In this document: piece by piece, positions 1-9,279 of the stretch
Layout: each line of letters begins with the position of its first letter
Position numbering within the stretch: the stretch's first letter is position 1
Source: Prevotella melaninogenica
Lineage (GTDB): Bacteria > Bacteroidota > Bacteroidia > Bacteroidales > Bacteroidaceae
Direction of reading: 5' to 3'
DNA: 64,000 nt
NCBI RefSeq assembly: GCF_018127965.1
Contig: NZ_CP072349.1
Span: 186,001 to 250,000, forward strand
Notes under the pieces: model-generated
Databases searched by the model: none
Told to the model about the DNA's origin: nothing
Seen by the model: only the letters and a program-made list of their open reading frames with translations
Position numbers and translations under genes: made by a program

Positions 1-1
1 C

Positions 2-730
2 GTCAATTCATACGGCTTGTTGCCTAATGGAAAGCGTCCAGAGAATGGCGTTTCCTTTGCAGAATTGTTGCATAAGGTGGCACAGAGCGTACCAGATATG
101 CGTGTGCGCTTCACGACTTCTAACCCAGAAGATATGACAGAGGATATCATTGAGGCGGTAGCTACCGAACCAAACCTCTGTAATCATATCCACTTCCCTG
201 CACAGAGCGGTAGTAATAGCGTGCTGAAGTTGATGAATCGTAAATATACTCGTGAGGACTACCTTGAGAAAGTGGCTGCTATTCGTCGTCTTATTCCTGA
301 TTGTGGATTGACAACTGATATCTTTATTGGTTATCATAATGAGTCAGAAGAAGACTTCCAGCAAACGCTTTCATTGATGCGAGAGGTAGGTTTCGATTCA
401 GCCTTTATGTTCAAGTACTCTGAGCGACCAGGTACTTATGCTGCAAAGCACCTCCCTGATAATGTATCAGAGGAAGAGAAGATTCGTCGTTTGAATGAGT
501 TGATTCGCCTTCAGACCGAAATCTCTGCCGAACAGAACAAGAAAGACGAGGGCAAAGAGTTTGATATCCTCATCGAACGCTTTGGAAAACGTAGTCGTGA
601 ACAGCTGATGGGACGTACTCCACAGAACAAGGCTGTAGTCATGCCACGTGGCAATCATCATATTGGTGAGACGGTCCGTGTACGCATCACAGGCTCAACC
701 AGTGCTACACTCTTTGGAGAAGAAGTGTAA
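2..730 (+). CDS. miaB: MiaB, tRNA-2-methylthio-N6-dimethylallyladenosine synthase (3' part)
   Basis: The window opens inside this gene. The first in-frame codons read VNSYG, which matches the N-terminal NVNSYG stretch of MiaB, so the start and the first iron-sulfur cysteines lie upstream. The visible part is the end of the radical SAM barrel (IHFPAQSGSNSVLKLMNR, then TDIFIGY) and a C-terminal TRAM-type RNA-binding domain (about the last 65 residues, around GETVRVRITGSTSATLFGEE). MiaB adds a methylthio group to i6A37 in tRNAs reading UNN codons. A strong terminator follows 21 bp after the stop, so the gene ends its transcription unit. Confidence 0.93.
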   Translation, partial: VNSYGLLPNGKRPENGVSFAELLHKVAQSVPDMRVRFTTSNPEDMTEDIIEAVATEPNLCNHIHFPAQSGSNSVLKLMNRKYTREDYLEKVAAIRRLIPDCGLTTDIFIGYHNESEEDFQQTLSLMREVGFDSAFMFKYSERPGTYAAKHLPDNVSEEEKIRRLNELIRLQTEISAEQNKKDEGKEFDILIERFGKRSREQLMGRTPQNKAVVMPRGNHHIGETVRVRITGSTSATLFGEEV

Positions 731-751
731 ATATAGTTTATATAAAAAGAT

Positions 752-781
752 AAAACCGCAAAACAATTTTGCGGTTTTACT
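752..781 (+). terminator. Terminator after miaB
   Basis: A perfect 12-bp stem (AAAACCGCAAAA, 752-763, with TTTTGCGGTTTT, 767-778) closes on a 3-nt loop. The A-rich 5' arm and T-rich 3' arm make it usable in both directions. The right arm also carries a TTTG that fits as the upstream element of the next promoter. Confidence 0.9.
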
Positions 782-798
782 ATTTATACTTATATTTG
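768..798 (+). promoter_or_regulatory. Bacteroidota-type promoter overlapping the miaB terminator
   Basis: TTTG at 768-771 inside the terminator stem is separated by 19 bp from TATATTTG at 791-798. That matches the Bacteroidota sigma-ABfr promoter (TTTG, about 19-21 bp, TAnnTTTG). Transcription would begin a few bases later and give a short leader before the ATG at 826. The reading is from motif match only. Confidence 0.7.
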
Positions 799-825
799 CA
801 CATAGGAATTTAAATAAGAAGTAGT

Positions 826-1062
826 ATGGATGCAGTTATCAATATTGGAAGTTTCCTGAACTTCGTCAACTCAATGTCACTCTCTCCGAGGGTCAAACGT
901 TGGCTGGGTGAGCGACTTATTCATGAAGCAAAAGAAGAAGAAGCAAAGCTGGAACATAAAGAGAAACTTGTTTTGCTCGGTAGTCTTGCTGGTTCATGGT
1001 CTGATGTTGATATTGATACTATTAAGTTGAGTATACAGGAGGGGCGTCAGTCCATATTATAA
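826..1062 (+). CDS. Small conserved-looking hypothetical protein, 78 aa
   Basis: I do not recognise a named family. The protein is highly charged and probably helical: residues about 18-45 (SPRVKRWLGERLIHEAKEEE and following) are rich in Glu and Lys. The C-terminal part, with SWSDVDIDTIKLSIQEGRQS, resembles the general style of small antitoxin or DNA-binding proteins. No toxin-like gene is next to it, so an antitoxin role is not supported. A good promoter lies upstream and the msbA-type gene starts 33 bp downstream, so the two may be co-transcribed. No signal peptide or membrane segment is visible. The ATG at 826 is the first start after the promoter. Confidence 0.7.
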   Translation: MDAVINIGSFLNFVNSMSLSPRVKRWLGERLIHEAKEEEAKLEHKEKLVLLGSLAGSWSDVDIDTIKLSIQEGRQSIL

Positions 1063-1095
1063 AAATAGAAAATTGGATAACCAGATAACATATCT

Positions 1096-2955
1096 ATGAA
1101 GGAATTCATACACGTTTTACGCAGGTTCGTACCACCCTATAAGAAGTATCTTGTGCTGTCAATTATTTTTAATATATTGTCAGCCTTTCTCAATATATTC
1201 TCCTTTGCTACCCTTATCCCACTCCTTCAGATTCTTTTTAAGGTAGATGCTGGAACGGGTGCAATGCGTGCAATGGCTTGGAGCGAAGGCTCTTTCAAGG
1301 AGGTATTATCGAACAATGCAGATTATTACACGCAGATATACATCACCAGTTGGGGACCAACAACCGTCCTGTTGGCAATCGGTTTGATTCTTGCCTTTAT
1401 GACTTTCCTAAAGACTGGTGCCTATTTCCTTTCTTCTGCATCAATCATTCCTATCCGAACAGGTGTAGTGCGTGACATTCGCAACCAACTCTATGAGAAG
1501 ATTACATCCCTTTCTTTAGGCTTCTTTAGCGAGGAAAGAAAGGGAGACATCATCGCTCGTATGAGTGGTGACGTCCAGGAGGTTGACAACTCTATCATGT
1601 CATCTATCGACATGCTCTTTAAGAACCCTGTTCTTATCATCATTTACTTTACCACACTACTTGTTATTTCTTGGCAGTTGACACTCTTCACGCTCATCTT
1701 CGTGCCCATCTTCGGATGGTTTATGGGCTTTGTTGGTAGAAAGCTAAAGCAGAACAGTATGACAGCACAGAAGTTGTGGAGTGATACGATGAGTCAGGTG
1801 GAAGAGACCTTAGGCGGATTAAGAGTCATCAAAGCCTTCTGTGCTGAAGGAATGATGAACGAACGCTTTGATAAAATCAACTCAGAATACCGCAGCGACA
1901 TCATGCGTGTGAACATTCGTCAGCAGTTAGCACATCCGATGAGTGAGTTTCTCGGAACGGTCATGATAGTTGTCGTACTTTGGTTTGGTGGTACCCTTGT
2001 CTTGGGCGAGTCACCAATTATCAGCGGTCCTACCTTTATCTACTATCTTGTTATCCTCTATAGCATTCTTAATCCATTGAAGGAATTCTCCCGTGCAGGT
2101 TACAACATTCCTAAAGGACTTGCCTCAATGGAGCGTATTGACAAGATTCTACAGGCAGAAGTGAAGATAAATGACCCAGAGAATCCAGTACATATTGATA
2201 GCTTCGAACATGAGATAGAGTTCCGCCATGTCAGCTTTGCCTATACTGATGGTAAGGATGATGATGGTAATACAGAACTTCACTGGGTATTGAAGGATAT
2301 CAACCTCGTTATTCCAAAGGGTAAAACAATTGCTTTGGTAGGACAGAGTGGTAGCGGAAAGTCTACTTTGCTCGATCTTATCCCACGTTATTATGATGTG
2401 CAAGAAGGCGAAATTCTTATTGACGGAATCAATATTAAGGATTTAGGAGTACACGACCTTCGCCAGCTTATTGGTAATGTAAACCAAGAAGCAATCCTCT
2501 TCAACGATAGTTTCAAGAACAACATCTCCTTCGGTGTCAATACAACAGACGAAGCAATAGTCGAAGCTGCGAAGATTGCCAATGCCCATGAGTTTATCAT
2601 GCATAGTGAGCGAGGATACGACACAAACATCGGTGACCGTGGTGGACGCCTCTCTGGTGGACAGCGTCAGCGTGTGAGTATTGCGCGTGCTATCCTTAAG
2701 AACCCTCCAATCCTTATCCTCGACGAAGCAACATCAGCCCTCGATACAGAGAGCGAGCGCCTTGTACAGGATGCCCTTTATAAGCTTATGAAGACGCGTA
2801 CGACCATAGCTGTAGCACACCGCCTATCTACTATCAAGAATAGCGATGAGATTTGCGTGCTGCATGAAGGTGAGATAGTAGAGCGAGGTACGCACGAAGA
2901 GCTTATGGACATCGAAGGATACTATAAGAAACTGCATGATATGCAGGAGATATAA
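1096..2955 (+). CDS. ABC exporter, MsbA/lipid A flippase type
   Basis: A fused half-transporter of 619 aa with an N-terminal type IV exporter membrane domain (six predicted helices, residues about 15-340) and a C-terminal ATPase. The ATPase shows Walker A GQSGSGKST at 416-424, the signature LSGGQRQR at 519-526, Walker B ILILDEATSALD from about 539, and the switch histidine in VAHRLST near 577. Proteins of this length and order act as inner-membrane homodimers exporting lipids or peptides. The next gene is a lipid A-type acyltransferase and glycosyltransferases follow, which supports a lipid A/LPS flippase role. Substrate cannot be read from sequence alone. A 60-residue loop between helices 1 and 2 is longer than in E. 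coli MsbA. Confidence 0.9.
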   Translation: MKEFIHVLRRFVPPYKKYLVLSIIFNILSAFLNIFSFATLIPLLQILFKVDAGTGAMRAMAWSEGSFKEVLSNNADYYTQIYITSWGPTTVLLAIGLILAFMTFLKTGAYFLSSASIIPIRTGVVRDIRNQLYEKITSLSLGFFSEERKGDIIARMSGDVQEVDNSIMSSIDMLFKNPVLIIIYFTTLLVISWQLTLFTLIFVPIFGWFMGFVGRKLKQNSMTAQKLWSDTMSQVEETLGGLRVIKAFCAEGMMNERFDKINSEYRSDIMRVNIRQQLAHPMSEFLGTVMIVVVLWFGGTLVLGESPIISGPTFIYYLVILYSILNPLKEFSRAGYNIPKGLASMERIDKILQAEVKINDPENPVHIDSFEHEIEFRHVSFAYTDGKDDDGNTELHWVLKDINLVIPKGKTIALVGQSGSGKSTLLDLIPRYYDVQEGEILIDGINIKDLGVHDLRQLIGNVNQEAILFNDSFKNNISFGVNTTDEAIVEAAKIANAHEFIMHSERGYDTNIGDRGGRLSGGQRQRVSIARAILKNPPILILDEATSALDTESERLVQDALYKLMKTRTTIAVAHRLSTIKNSDEICVLHEGEIVERGTHEELMDIEGYYKKLHDMQEI

Positions 2956-2990
2956 GTAATATCATTGAAGATAGAGAGACTTCTTGTAAA

Positions 2991-3965
2991 ATGAAAAAAG
3001 GACTTTCTTATATTGCTTACGCACTATCATATACCTTTTGGTATACGATGTCTCTGCTACCTATGAGTGCTCTTTATGTTTTTTCTGACTGTCTTTATCT
3101 TTTGGTTGGAAAGGTAGTAAAGTATCGTCATAAGGTTATTTGGAAGAACCTCAAGGACAGTTTTCCAGAGAAAGATGAGGCTGAACTGCAGCGTATAGAA
3201 CGTGGTTTTTATCATTACTTCTGTGATTATCTTGTAGAGACCATCAAGCTTCTCAATATGAGTAAGCGTGAACTTCGTCAGAGGATGGTTTTCACAGGAA
3301 TAGAAGAAATGAACGAGTTACTTGAAAAAGGGGTGTCCTGTGCTATCTATTTGGGCCATTATGGTAATTGGGAATTAATAACATCCTTACCTTTATGGGT
3401 TTCTGAGAAGGCACAGTGCTGCCAAGTTTATCATCCGTTGAAGAACGAACGATTTGATAAACTCTTCAAGTCTGTACGCGAAAAACATCATGCACTTTGT
3501 ATTCCAATGGCAGAGACACTGCGACAAGTAGTTTCTTATCGCCAGAAGAAACAACCTATTGTGATTGGATATATCGCTGATCAGGCACCTTTCTGGAATA
3601 ATATTCACCATTGGGTAGACTTCTTAAACCATGATACACCCGTCTTAACAGGTAGTGAACGTATCATAAAGAAGACAGGACAAGCCGTTTTCTATGGTGA
3701 TGTCTCACGTGTGCGAAGAGGCTATTATCGGTGTGATTTTAAGTTGATTACCACTGAACCAGCAAAATATAAGGATTGGGAAATAACCGATAAATACTTT
3801 CAGTTGTTAGAAGAAACCATCCGTCGACAGCCAGAACTTTATCTTTGGAGTCATAAAAGATGGAAGCGTACGCGCGAAGAGTTTAACTTACGCTATGACG
3901 AGAAGACTGGAAGAGTAAGTTTAGAGCCATTGGATGAGATTATAAGGAAAAAAGATAAGGAATGA
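2991..3965 (+). CDS. Lysophospholipid / lipid A acyltransferase (LpxL/HtrB family)
   Basis: The 324-aa protein carries the family catalytic motif H-x4-E as HYGNWE at residues 123-128. It has one N-terminal hydrophobic segment (about 5-30) that would anchor it on the inner face of the cytoplasmic membrane. LpxL/HtrB enzymes add secondary acyl chains to lipid A from acyl-ACP. The gene lies 35 bp after the MsbA-type exporter and its stop overlaps the start of the fucosyltransferase by four bases, so the three genes are very likely one operon for making and exporting a glycolipid. Which acyl chain and position are used cannot be told from the sequence. Confidence 0.88.
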   Translation: MKKGLSYIAYALSYTFWYTMSLLPMSALYVFSDCLYLLVGKVVKYRHKVIWKNLKDSFPEKDEAELQRIERGFYHYFCDYLVETIKLLNMSKRELRQRMVFTGIEEMNELLEKGVSCAIYLGHYGNWELITSLPLWVSEKAQCCQVYHPLKNERFDKLFKSVREKHHALCIPMAETLRQVVSYRQKKQPIVIGYIADQAPFWNNIHHWVDFLNHDTPVLTGSERIIKKTGQAVFYGDVSRVRRGYYRCDFKLITTEPAKYKDWEITDKYFQLLEETIRRQPELYLWSHKRWKRTREEFNLRYDEKTGRVSLEPLDEIIRKKDKE

Positions 3966-4777
3966 TTTTTGTAAGAGATAAAGGGCGGATGTGTAATAAC
4001 ATCCTACAGTATGGACATCTGTATGCTTGGGCAAGGGCGAACAATCGGAAGACGGTTTCAATGCGATTTGCTTACAAGTATCAATACTTTCATATCTGTA
4101 GGACTCGTTGGCATAACTTTTTTGTTTATCTTCTTGCAAAGTATGCAGCCAAATTTAAGCTAATACCTACCGTCACATTTGATACACCTGATGAAGACTT
4201 AACTGAAAAGGAAAATGCAATGCGGCGTGGATGTCTTGTTGCTGAGGGGTGGTTTGCTCGTTGGTATGACCTTTTCTTACAGTATAAGCCAGAGATATTA
4301 TCCTTATTTGCCTTTGATTCCCACATCGAAAACAAGGTTACTTCATTGTTGGAAGCATCCTCTAAAGAGGGTATTATCAGATTAGGTGTACATATCCGTC
4401 GTGGAGATTATGCCACATGGAATGATGGTAGATTCCTCTATGACGATGAGCAGATGGTTAATATTATCCGCCAATTTATCCTCCTTCATCCTAATAAACG
4501 TGTTATAATCTATATTTGTGGTAATGATCCAAAACTCAATAAGCAAGCTTATAGCGAGGCTTTTGGACAAGAGAATGTCGTCTTTCCACAAGGTAATCCA
4601 GGAGAGGACCTGTATCTTCTTTCTCATTGCGACTATCTAATCGGTCCACCGAGTACGTTTACACTCGTTGCATCAATGTATCGTAACACTCCATTGTATT
4701 GGATCAAAGATATCAACAAGCCCTTACAAGAGGATAGCTTTGACTACTTTGATAATCTCTTTCGCAATATCCTATAG
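3962..4777 (+). CDS. GT11-like alpha-1,2-fucosyltransferase
   Basis: HIRRGDY at residues 144-150 is the hallmark GDP-fucose-binding motif of GT11 alpha-1,2-fucosyltransferases. The later CDYLIGPPSTFTLVASMY segment (about 225-242) fits the conserved donor-site motif where SxFSxWWA is usual. The N-terminus (GRMCNNILQYGHLYAWA) is a divergent form of the usual GxGNQxFQYAxARAL. The start codon ATG overlaps the upstream stop (ATGA), implying translational coupling to the acyltransferase. It probably decorates LPS or a surface glycan with fucose. The N-terminal divergence leaves room for a related but different fucosyl linkage. Confidence 0.78.
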   Translation: MIFVRDKGRMCNNILQYGHLYAWARANNRKTVSMRFAYKYQYFHICRTRWHNFFVYLLAKYAAKFKLIPTVTFDTPDEDLTEKENAMRRGCLVAEGWFARWYDLFLQYKPEILSLFAFDSHIENKVTSLLEASSKEGIIRLGVHIRRGDYATWNDGRFLYDDEQMVNIIRQFILLHPNKRVIIYICGNDPKLNKQAYSEAFGQENVVFPQGNPGEDLYLLSHCDYLIGPPSTFTLVASMYRNTPLYWIKDINKPLQEDSFDYFDNLFRNIL

Positions 4778-4865
4778 TCTTGGAAGCCGTAAATAAGATA
4801 AGAAAACAATAACAGTTCATCAATATTCCGTAGTGTATGGTCATACAATCGACGTCTTTTAGTGA

Positions 4866-4953
4866 ATTATTTTCATGAAAAGAAAGAATTATTTTCATGA
4901 AAATAAATATTTATTGTCATGAAGAAAAAGATTTATTTACATGAAAAAAAATA
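4866..4953. repeat. Four tandem 22-bp units, AT-rich dyad family
   Basis: Four units start at 4866, 4888, 4910 and 4932, exactly 22 bp apart. Each centres on a near-palindrome TTTTCATGAAAA (CATGA at 4874, 4896, 4918 and 4940) flanked by A/T. The same family and copy number recurs at 45009. The array fills the middle of a 329-bp gap between the fucosyltransferase and the next gene. No clear terminator is seen here, and I found no TAnnTTTG box just before 5107. Confidence 0.9.
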
Positions 4954-5106
4954 GCCACAAGCTGTCGGGAAGTCTACTTATGATGCCTATTATGAGTAGA
5001 AATAATGATAAAAACAATGACTCTTGATGCTCTGTTATTACAGAAAATATTCTATCTTAAAGTCGAAATAAGTAAGAACAAACCCCGAAATAAGTAAAAA
5101 GAAATA

Positions 5107-7080
5107 ATGTATAAGAACTTAACATATCTACTAAAGCACTCTGCTGTCATCCTTGTTATCTTATTTTTTGTGCGCATTTGCTTTGCTATTGCGTTCGTTC
5201 CGATGGGTCTTATAGGCAGCAACCTAACTGTTCTTCCACGTTTACTTTTCAATGTCCTGCGTTTTGATATGCAGGTAGTTTGTTACGTTTTGTTGCTGCC
5301 AACGGTTTTGACCTTTGTTTTTGCAGCCCTTCGTAAGCCGTGGACTGATCGTGTATTGAGCCGTTTTCGTAAGGTTTATTACGCTATTGTCAACATTCTT
5401 ATACTGGCACTCAGCGGTATAGATTTGGGCTTCTTTTCTAATTTCAATAGCCATATTAACCTCACATTCTTTGATTTCTTCAATGAAGGACCCTTAAGTT
5501 TAATACAGGCTATATGGGAAGAATACCATTGTGTTTATGAAGGTTTAGCCTTCCTTCTCCTCTCATTATTAATCCTTTATGTCATTCGTAGAATAGAATC
5601 AGATAAGGTGTTGGCTCGTCATCCGAACTGTTCTTCAGGCGGTCGGAGGACTTCACGCTGTCAACTTATTAAACTTTCGACTATCATCTTACTGTATATT
5701 GCTTTTGTAGTTATTGGTATGCGTGGCTCGGTATGGCGTTTCCCTTTGCAGATAGAAGACACCTTTGTGTCAAATCAGAAGCTTTTGAACGACCTTGTTC
5801 CCAATGCTATTTATATGTTGAAGAAGGCTTGTAAAGAGAAAGTTAAGGCTTTCAAGATAGAGAAGATAGATGACTTATTAGTACAATATAAGTTTAAGAG
5901 TCTGCAAGAAGCATTAGATGTTTATACTGATGGGCAAATAAAGATAGCAAAGAACGACACGCTAACAGCCTTGCAGCGTGCATTATTCGCAGAAGTGGGT
6001 GATAGTTTAAAGCAGCCACAACCTAATGTTGTAATTATTTATAGCGAAAGTTGGAGTAATTATCTGTTCAATCTCCAACAGAAGGATGTGGAGATGAACT
6101 TCGGATTGGACCGTCATTTCAAGGAAGATCTGCTCTTTCGCAACTTCCAATCGGTTCAGAATGGTACGATAAATTCGCTTGAAAACCTCTTTGTATCTAC
6201 TCCTTTCCCACACTTCTTTACTTCATCTTATCGTTTCAATACGCTTCCTACGTCGATAGCCTTACCTTTCAAAGCCAGCAACTATACAACGATGTTCATG
6301 TCGGGAATGGATGCTGCGTGGGAGAACTGTGCTGAAGCATTGCCTCATCAGCAGTTTGATGCTGTCTATGATAAGTTCTTCCTCTTGAAAGACTATCCTC
6401 ATGCGACTTATAATAGTATTGGTGTTTACGATGAATACCTCTTCCAAGCCTTGTTAGATAAGTTAAATAAACCATCAAAGAAACGGCAGATGATAACTGT
6501 GATGACGACGACAAATCATCCACCTTTTGAGTTCCCAAAGGACTTGAAACTTCCTCCTTTGCCCGATTCTTTCTATGGTAAGAAGTGTTTTGCAGAGCAT
6601 AATCGTAAGGTTTTGGATAAGTATCTCACGGGATTCCGCTATTATAACAAGACACTGAACGACTTTCTCAATCGCTTCAAAGCCTCTGCAGCAGCAAAGA
6701 ATACGATACTTGTTATCACAGGTGACCATAATGTGCGCGTTATTCTTAATCATGATGTAATCGATAAGCGGTATGAACATTCCGTTCCGCTCTATGTCTA
6801 TCTCCCACCTTACCTGCGCAAGGAGGCTTATAACAAGCTAACTAATCGATGGGGAAGTCATGATGATATCTTAGCAACGCTCGCCCCCTTTGCTTTTCGT
6901 AATACAAAGTATTTCAAGATGGGTAAGAACCTCTTAGATACATCCGTTTCGGACAGTACTTATTATAGTGCAAACGTTGACCAGATAGAAGCTATACCAA
7001 GCTATCAAAAGAAGGCTGAGCGACTTACGGCAGCCCGCAACCTACTGCGATTGGTTTATTTCACAAAGGTTTTACATTAA
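5107..7080 (+). CDS. LtaS-type sulfatase-fold transferase (phosphoglycerol/phosphoethanolamine transferase-like)
   Basis: Five hydrophobic segments in the first about 215 residues are followed by an extracytoplasmic alkaline phosphatase/sulfatase domain (about 300-600). NVVIIYSESWSNY at about 307-319 supplies the metal-binding Glu. Thr in NGTINSLEN (about 353) sits where LtaS has its catalytic Thr, and GDHN at about 539 supplies metal ligands. This is the arrangement of lipoteichoic acid synthase and OpgB-like phosphoglycerol transferases, with 657 aa being typical. In a Gram-negative with no teichoic acid, transfer of phosphoglycerol or phosphoethanolamine to LPS or a glycan is the likelier job. 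It opens a run with two GT2 genes 29 and 46 bp apart. Confidence 0.85.
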   Translation: MYKNLTYLLKHSAVILVILFFVRICFAIAFVPMGLIGSNLTVLPRLLFNVLRFDMQVVCYVLLLPTVLTFVFAALRKPWTDRVLSRFRKVYYAIVNILILALSGIDLGFFSNFNSHINLTFFDFFNEGPLSLIQAIWEEYHCVYEGLAFLLLSLLILYVIRRIESDKVLARHPNCSSGGRRTSRCQLIKLSTIILLYIAFVVIGMRGSVWRFPLQIEDTFVSNQKLLNDLVPNAIYMLKKACKEKVKAFKIEKIDDLLVQYKFKSLQEALDVYTDGQIKIAKNDTLTALQRALFAEVGDSLKQPQPNVVIIYSESWSNYLFNLQQKDVEMNFGLDRHFKEDLLFRNFQSVQNGTINSLENLFVSTPFPHFFTSSYRFNTLPTSIALPFKASNYTTMFMSGMDAAWENCAEALPHQQFDAVYDKFFLLKDYPHATYNSIGVYDEYLFQALLDKLNKPSKKRQMITVMTTTNHPPFEFPKDLKLPPLPDSFYGKKCFAEHNRKVLDKYLTGFRYYNKTLNDFLNRFKASAAAKNTILVITGDHNVRVILNHDVIDKRYEHSVPLYVYLPPYLRKEAYNKLTNRWGSHDDILATLAPFAFRNTKYFKMGKNLLDTSVSDSTYYSANVDQIEAIPSYQKKAERLTAARNLLRLVYFTKVLH

Positions 7081-7109
7081 ATATGAATATTGATATACCC
7101 TGTTAAAAT

Positions 7110-8048
7110 ATGCCTAAGTTCAGTATCATAGTTCCCTGTTATAAAGAAGTATTCCTAAAAGAATGTATAGAAAGCATTCTTTTCCAAACCTATCAAGACT
7201 TTGAACTTATCTTAGTAAACGATGCCTCACCTTATAATATAAGACAAATAGTGGATCAATTCAAGGATGATAGGATAAGATACTACGAGCGCAAGCAAGG
7301 CTTTGGTGCTAAGGGGTTAGTGCAAAATTGGAATGATTGCCTACGATATGTGCATGGAGAGTATGTTATAAATATGGGAGATGACGATAAGCTCATGCCC
7401 AATTGTTTGTCTGATTACATTGACTTGATGAAGAAATATCCGTGTCTTGACATCTATCACACGCGTGTTGCCTTCATTGATGAGCATGGAAAGACTATCC
7501 GATTACAGCGAGAGGCTGCAGAATACGAGTCGGTCTATGCTTTTATGTGGGCTTGTTGCTATGGTCGTCGCAGCACGTTCATTGGTGATTTCCTCTATCG
7601 TACGGAGGCTTTAAGGGCTGTTGGAGGCTATTATCCATTGGATTATGCATGGAACTCTGACCGTATATCGGCTTTTGTAGTGGCAAAAGAAAAGGGGTTA
7701 GCCAATACCAATAAGATTGGTTTCAAGTTTCGTAAGAGTAGATATGAAATATCAAATGATACATCATCTTCCATGGATAAAGTCCTTTTGTGGAAACGGA
7801 TAGAGGATTGGTATCGCTCATTTCTTTCAGAATCAATGGTCTCTGGTGAAGATAAAGCTATTGTTGAACGCCTGCAACACAGGCTTAGACGATTCATAGA
7901 CGATGCCATTGTTACTGACATTTATACTGATTTGAAAGCAAATAAGTGGCACATCGGAGTGTGGCTGAAGTTGTGTCGTAGAGAGCAGTTCTCTTTCCGT
8001 GTGAAAAGAAGAATTATCGGTAAGTTCTTGCATTGCCTTTTCAAATGA
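7110..8048 (+). CDS. Family 2 glycosyltransferase
   Basis: The first 100 residues form a GT-A fold with the usual SIIVPCYKE start, LVNDASP at about 36-42 and a DDD metal site (NMGDDDK, about 89-95). The C-terminal 120 residues are helical and unlike any group I can name. No membrane segment is present, so it would act at the cytoplasmic face. The gene begins 29 bp after the LtaS-type gene and is followed by a second GT2, suggesting stepwise assembly of one surface glycan. Donor and acceptor are unknown. Confidence 0.85.
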   Translation: MPKFSIIVPCYKEVFLKECIESILFQTYQDFELILVNDASPYNIRQIVDQFKDDRIRYYERKQGFGAKGLVQNWNDCLRYVHGEYVINMGDDDKLMPNCLSDYIDLMKKYPCLDIYHTRVAFIDEHGKTIRLQREAAEYESVYAFMWACCYGRRSTFIGDFLYRTEALRAVGGYYPLDYAWNSDRISAFVVAKEKGLANTNKIGFKFRKSRYEISNDTSSSMDKVLLWKRIEDWYRSFLSESMVSGEDKAIVERLQHRLRRFIDDAIVTDIYTDLKANKWHIGVWLKLCRREQFSFRVKRRIIGKFLHCLFK

Positions 8049-8094
8049 TAAGTAAAAGTACTCTTAATGTTTAACGATGAGATAATATTACGAT

Positions 8095-9096
8095 ATGATA
8101 AGTATAATAACTCCTGTTTACCAAGCTGAGAAGTATCTAAAAAATCTGATTAACTCCATTATTAATCAGACATATCATGATTGGGAATTGCTGTTGATAG
8201 ATGATGGTAGCACAGATGGATCGGCGGAAATCTGCGATTGTTATGCTCATAAAGATAATAGAATACGTGTCTTTCATAAAGCCAATGGAGGTGTCGCATC
8301 AGCACGTAATCAAGCTATGGATATGGCTAAAGGTGATTATTTAGCATTTGCTGATAGTGACGATTGGGTAGAGCCTAATTGGTTAGAACAGTTGTATACT
8401 ATTGCAAAGGAGCAGGAGGCAGATATTGTAGTGTCCGATTACTATGAAGAATATCCTCAAAAGACCATTATGCGAAGCAAAGATGACGATTCTATAATTG
8501 TTTTAAATAGAAAAGAAACTTTACTTTTGACCTTTCAGAATAAGATAGCAAGTTATCTGTGGTCAATGCTTATCCGAAGAGATATAGCACAAGAACGGTT
8601 TACCCCTTATCGTGCATTTGAAGACTATGCTACTGTATTTGCTTGGATGCGTCATGTAAATAAAGCCGTAATATTACATACGCCACTTTATCATTACAGG
8701 CAGTCTGCTAATAGTTGTCTTCATAACAATATGAAACAGAACTTAATAGACTGGATAAATGCGACAATCACACGTTATGAATTAATTAAAGAAACCTCTT
8801 TTATGCAAGAGAATACCTCTCAAATTAATGCTGCTTATATTTGTTCATTAGTGAAAGGCGTTAAAGATGTTGTGCGTTCTCCGTATGATAATAAGTTTAA
8901 ACAAAGTTTATTGAAGAAAGTCTCCGTTGAAATTAAAAGTATTCAACTCTCTTCACCATATAAATTATTAGGCTTAAAATATTTCCTGCGCTATCGACTA
9001 CTCTGTCAGAGTACAGACCTCTTTAAGTTTATTGTAGAGAAAACTGCTGTGTTTTCTTTTCATCAAAATAAAAGAAAAGACAATTTATACTCATAA
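8095..9096 (+). CDS. Family 2 glycosyltransferase
   Basis: A typical GT2 N-terminus is visible: SIITPVYQAEKYL, then LLIDDGSTDGSAEICD (about 34-49), NGGVASARNQ and the metal motif FADSDDW at about 86-92. The length of 333 aa is normal for capsule or LPS side-chain transferases of the EpsH/WcaA style. The last 100 residues are basic and could lie against the membrane. It ends the forward run of genes; the next gene is on the opposite strand, with 440 bp of repeat-filled DNA between. Confidence 0.85.
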   Translation: MISIITPVYQAEKYLKNLINSIINQTYHDWELLLIDDGSTDGSAEICDCYAHKDNRIRVFHKANGGVASARNQAMDMAKGDYLAFADSDDWVEPNWLEQLYTIAKEQEADIVVSDYYEEYPQKTIMRSKDDDSIIVLNRKETLLLTFQNKIASYLWSMLIRRDIAQERFTPYRAFEDYATVFAWMRHVNKAVILHTPLYHYRQSANSCLHNNMKQNLIDWINATITRYELIKETSFMQENTSQINAAYICSLVKGVKDVVRSPYDNKFKQSLLKKVSVEIKSIQLSSPYKLLGLKYFLRYRLLCQSTDLFKFIVEKTAVFSFHQNKRKDNLYS

Positions 9097-9193
9097 ATAG
9101 CTTCCTTATCTCCTGTCTAATTATGGTTCCTCCGACAATAGCTTTCTGATAAGATATACTATTACACATACTACAAGAATAGTATATTTTTTA

Positions 9194-9279
9194 ATTGCTG
9201 TCATTTTTAACGTTTCATGAAATACCATTGTAAACTAAAGACTTAGGTGATGACTTTGACTGACAGTGATGACAGCAAA
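9194..9279 (+). repeat. 86-bp dispersed element, copy 1
   Basis: The element runs from ATTGCTGTCA to TGACAGCAAA, which are inverted ends. The interior has TTTTTAACgtTTC near the left end and TGACAGTGATGACAGC at the right. Copies of exactly the same length and layout lie at 29277 (opposite orientation) and 35965. It immediately abuts the 87-bp direct repeat at 9280. It is non-coding and resembles a miniature inverted-repeat element. No clear target duplication is seen. Confidence 0.8.
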
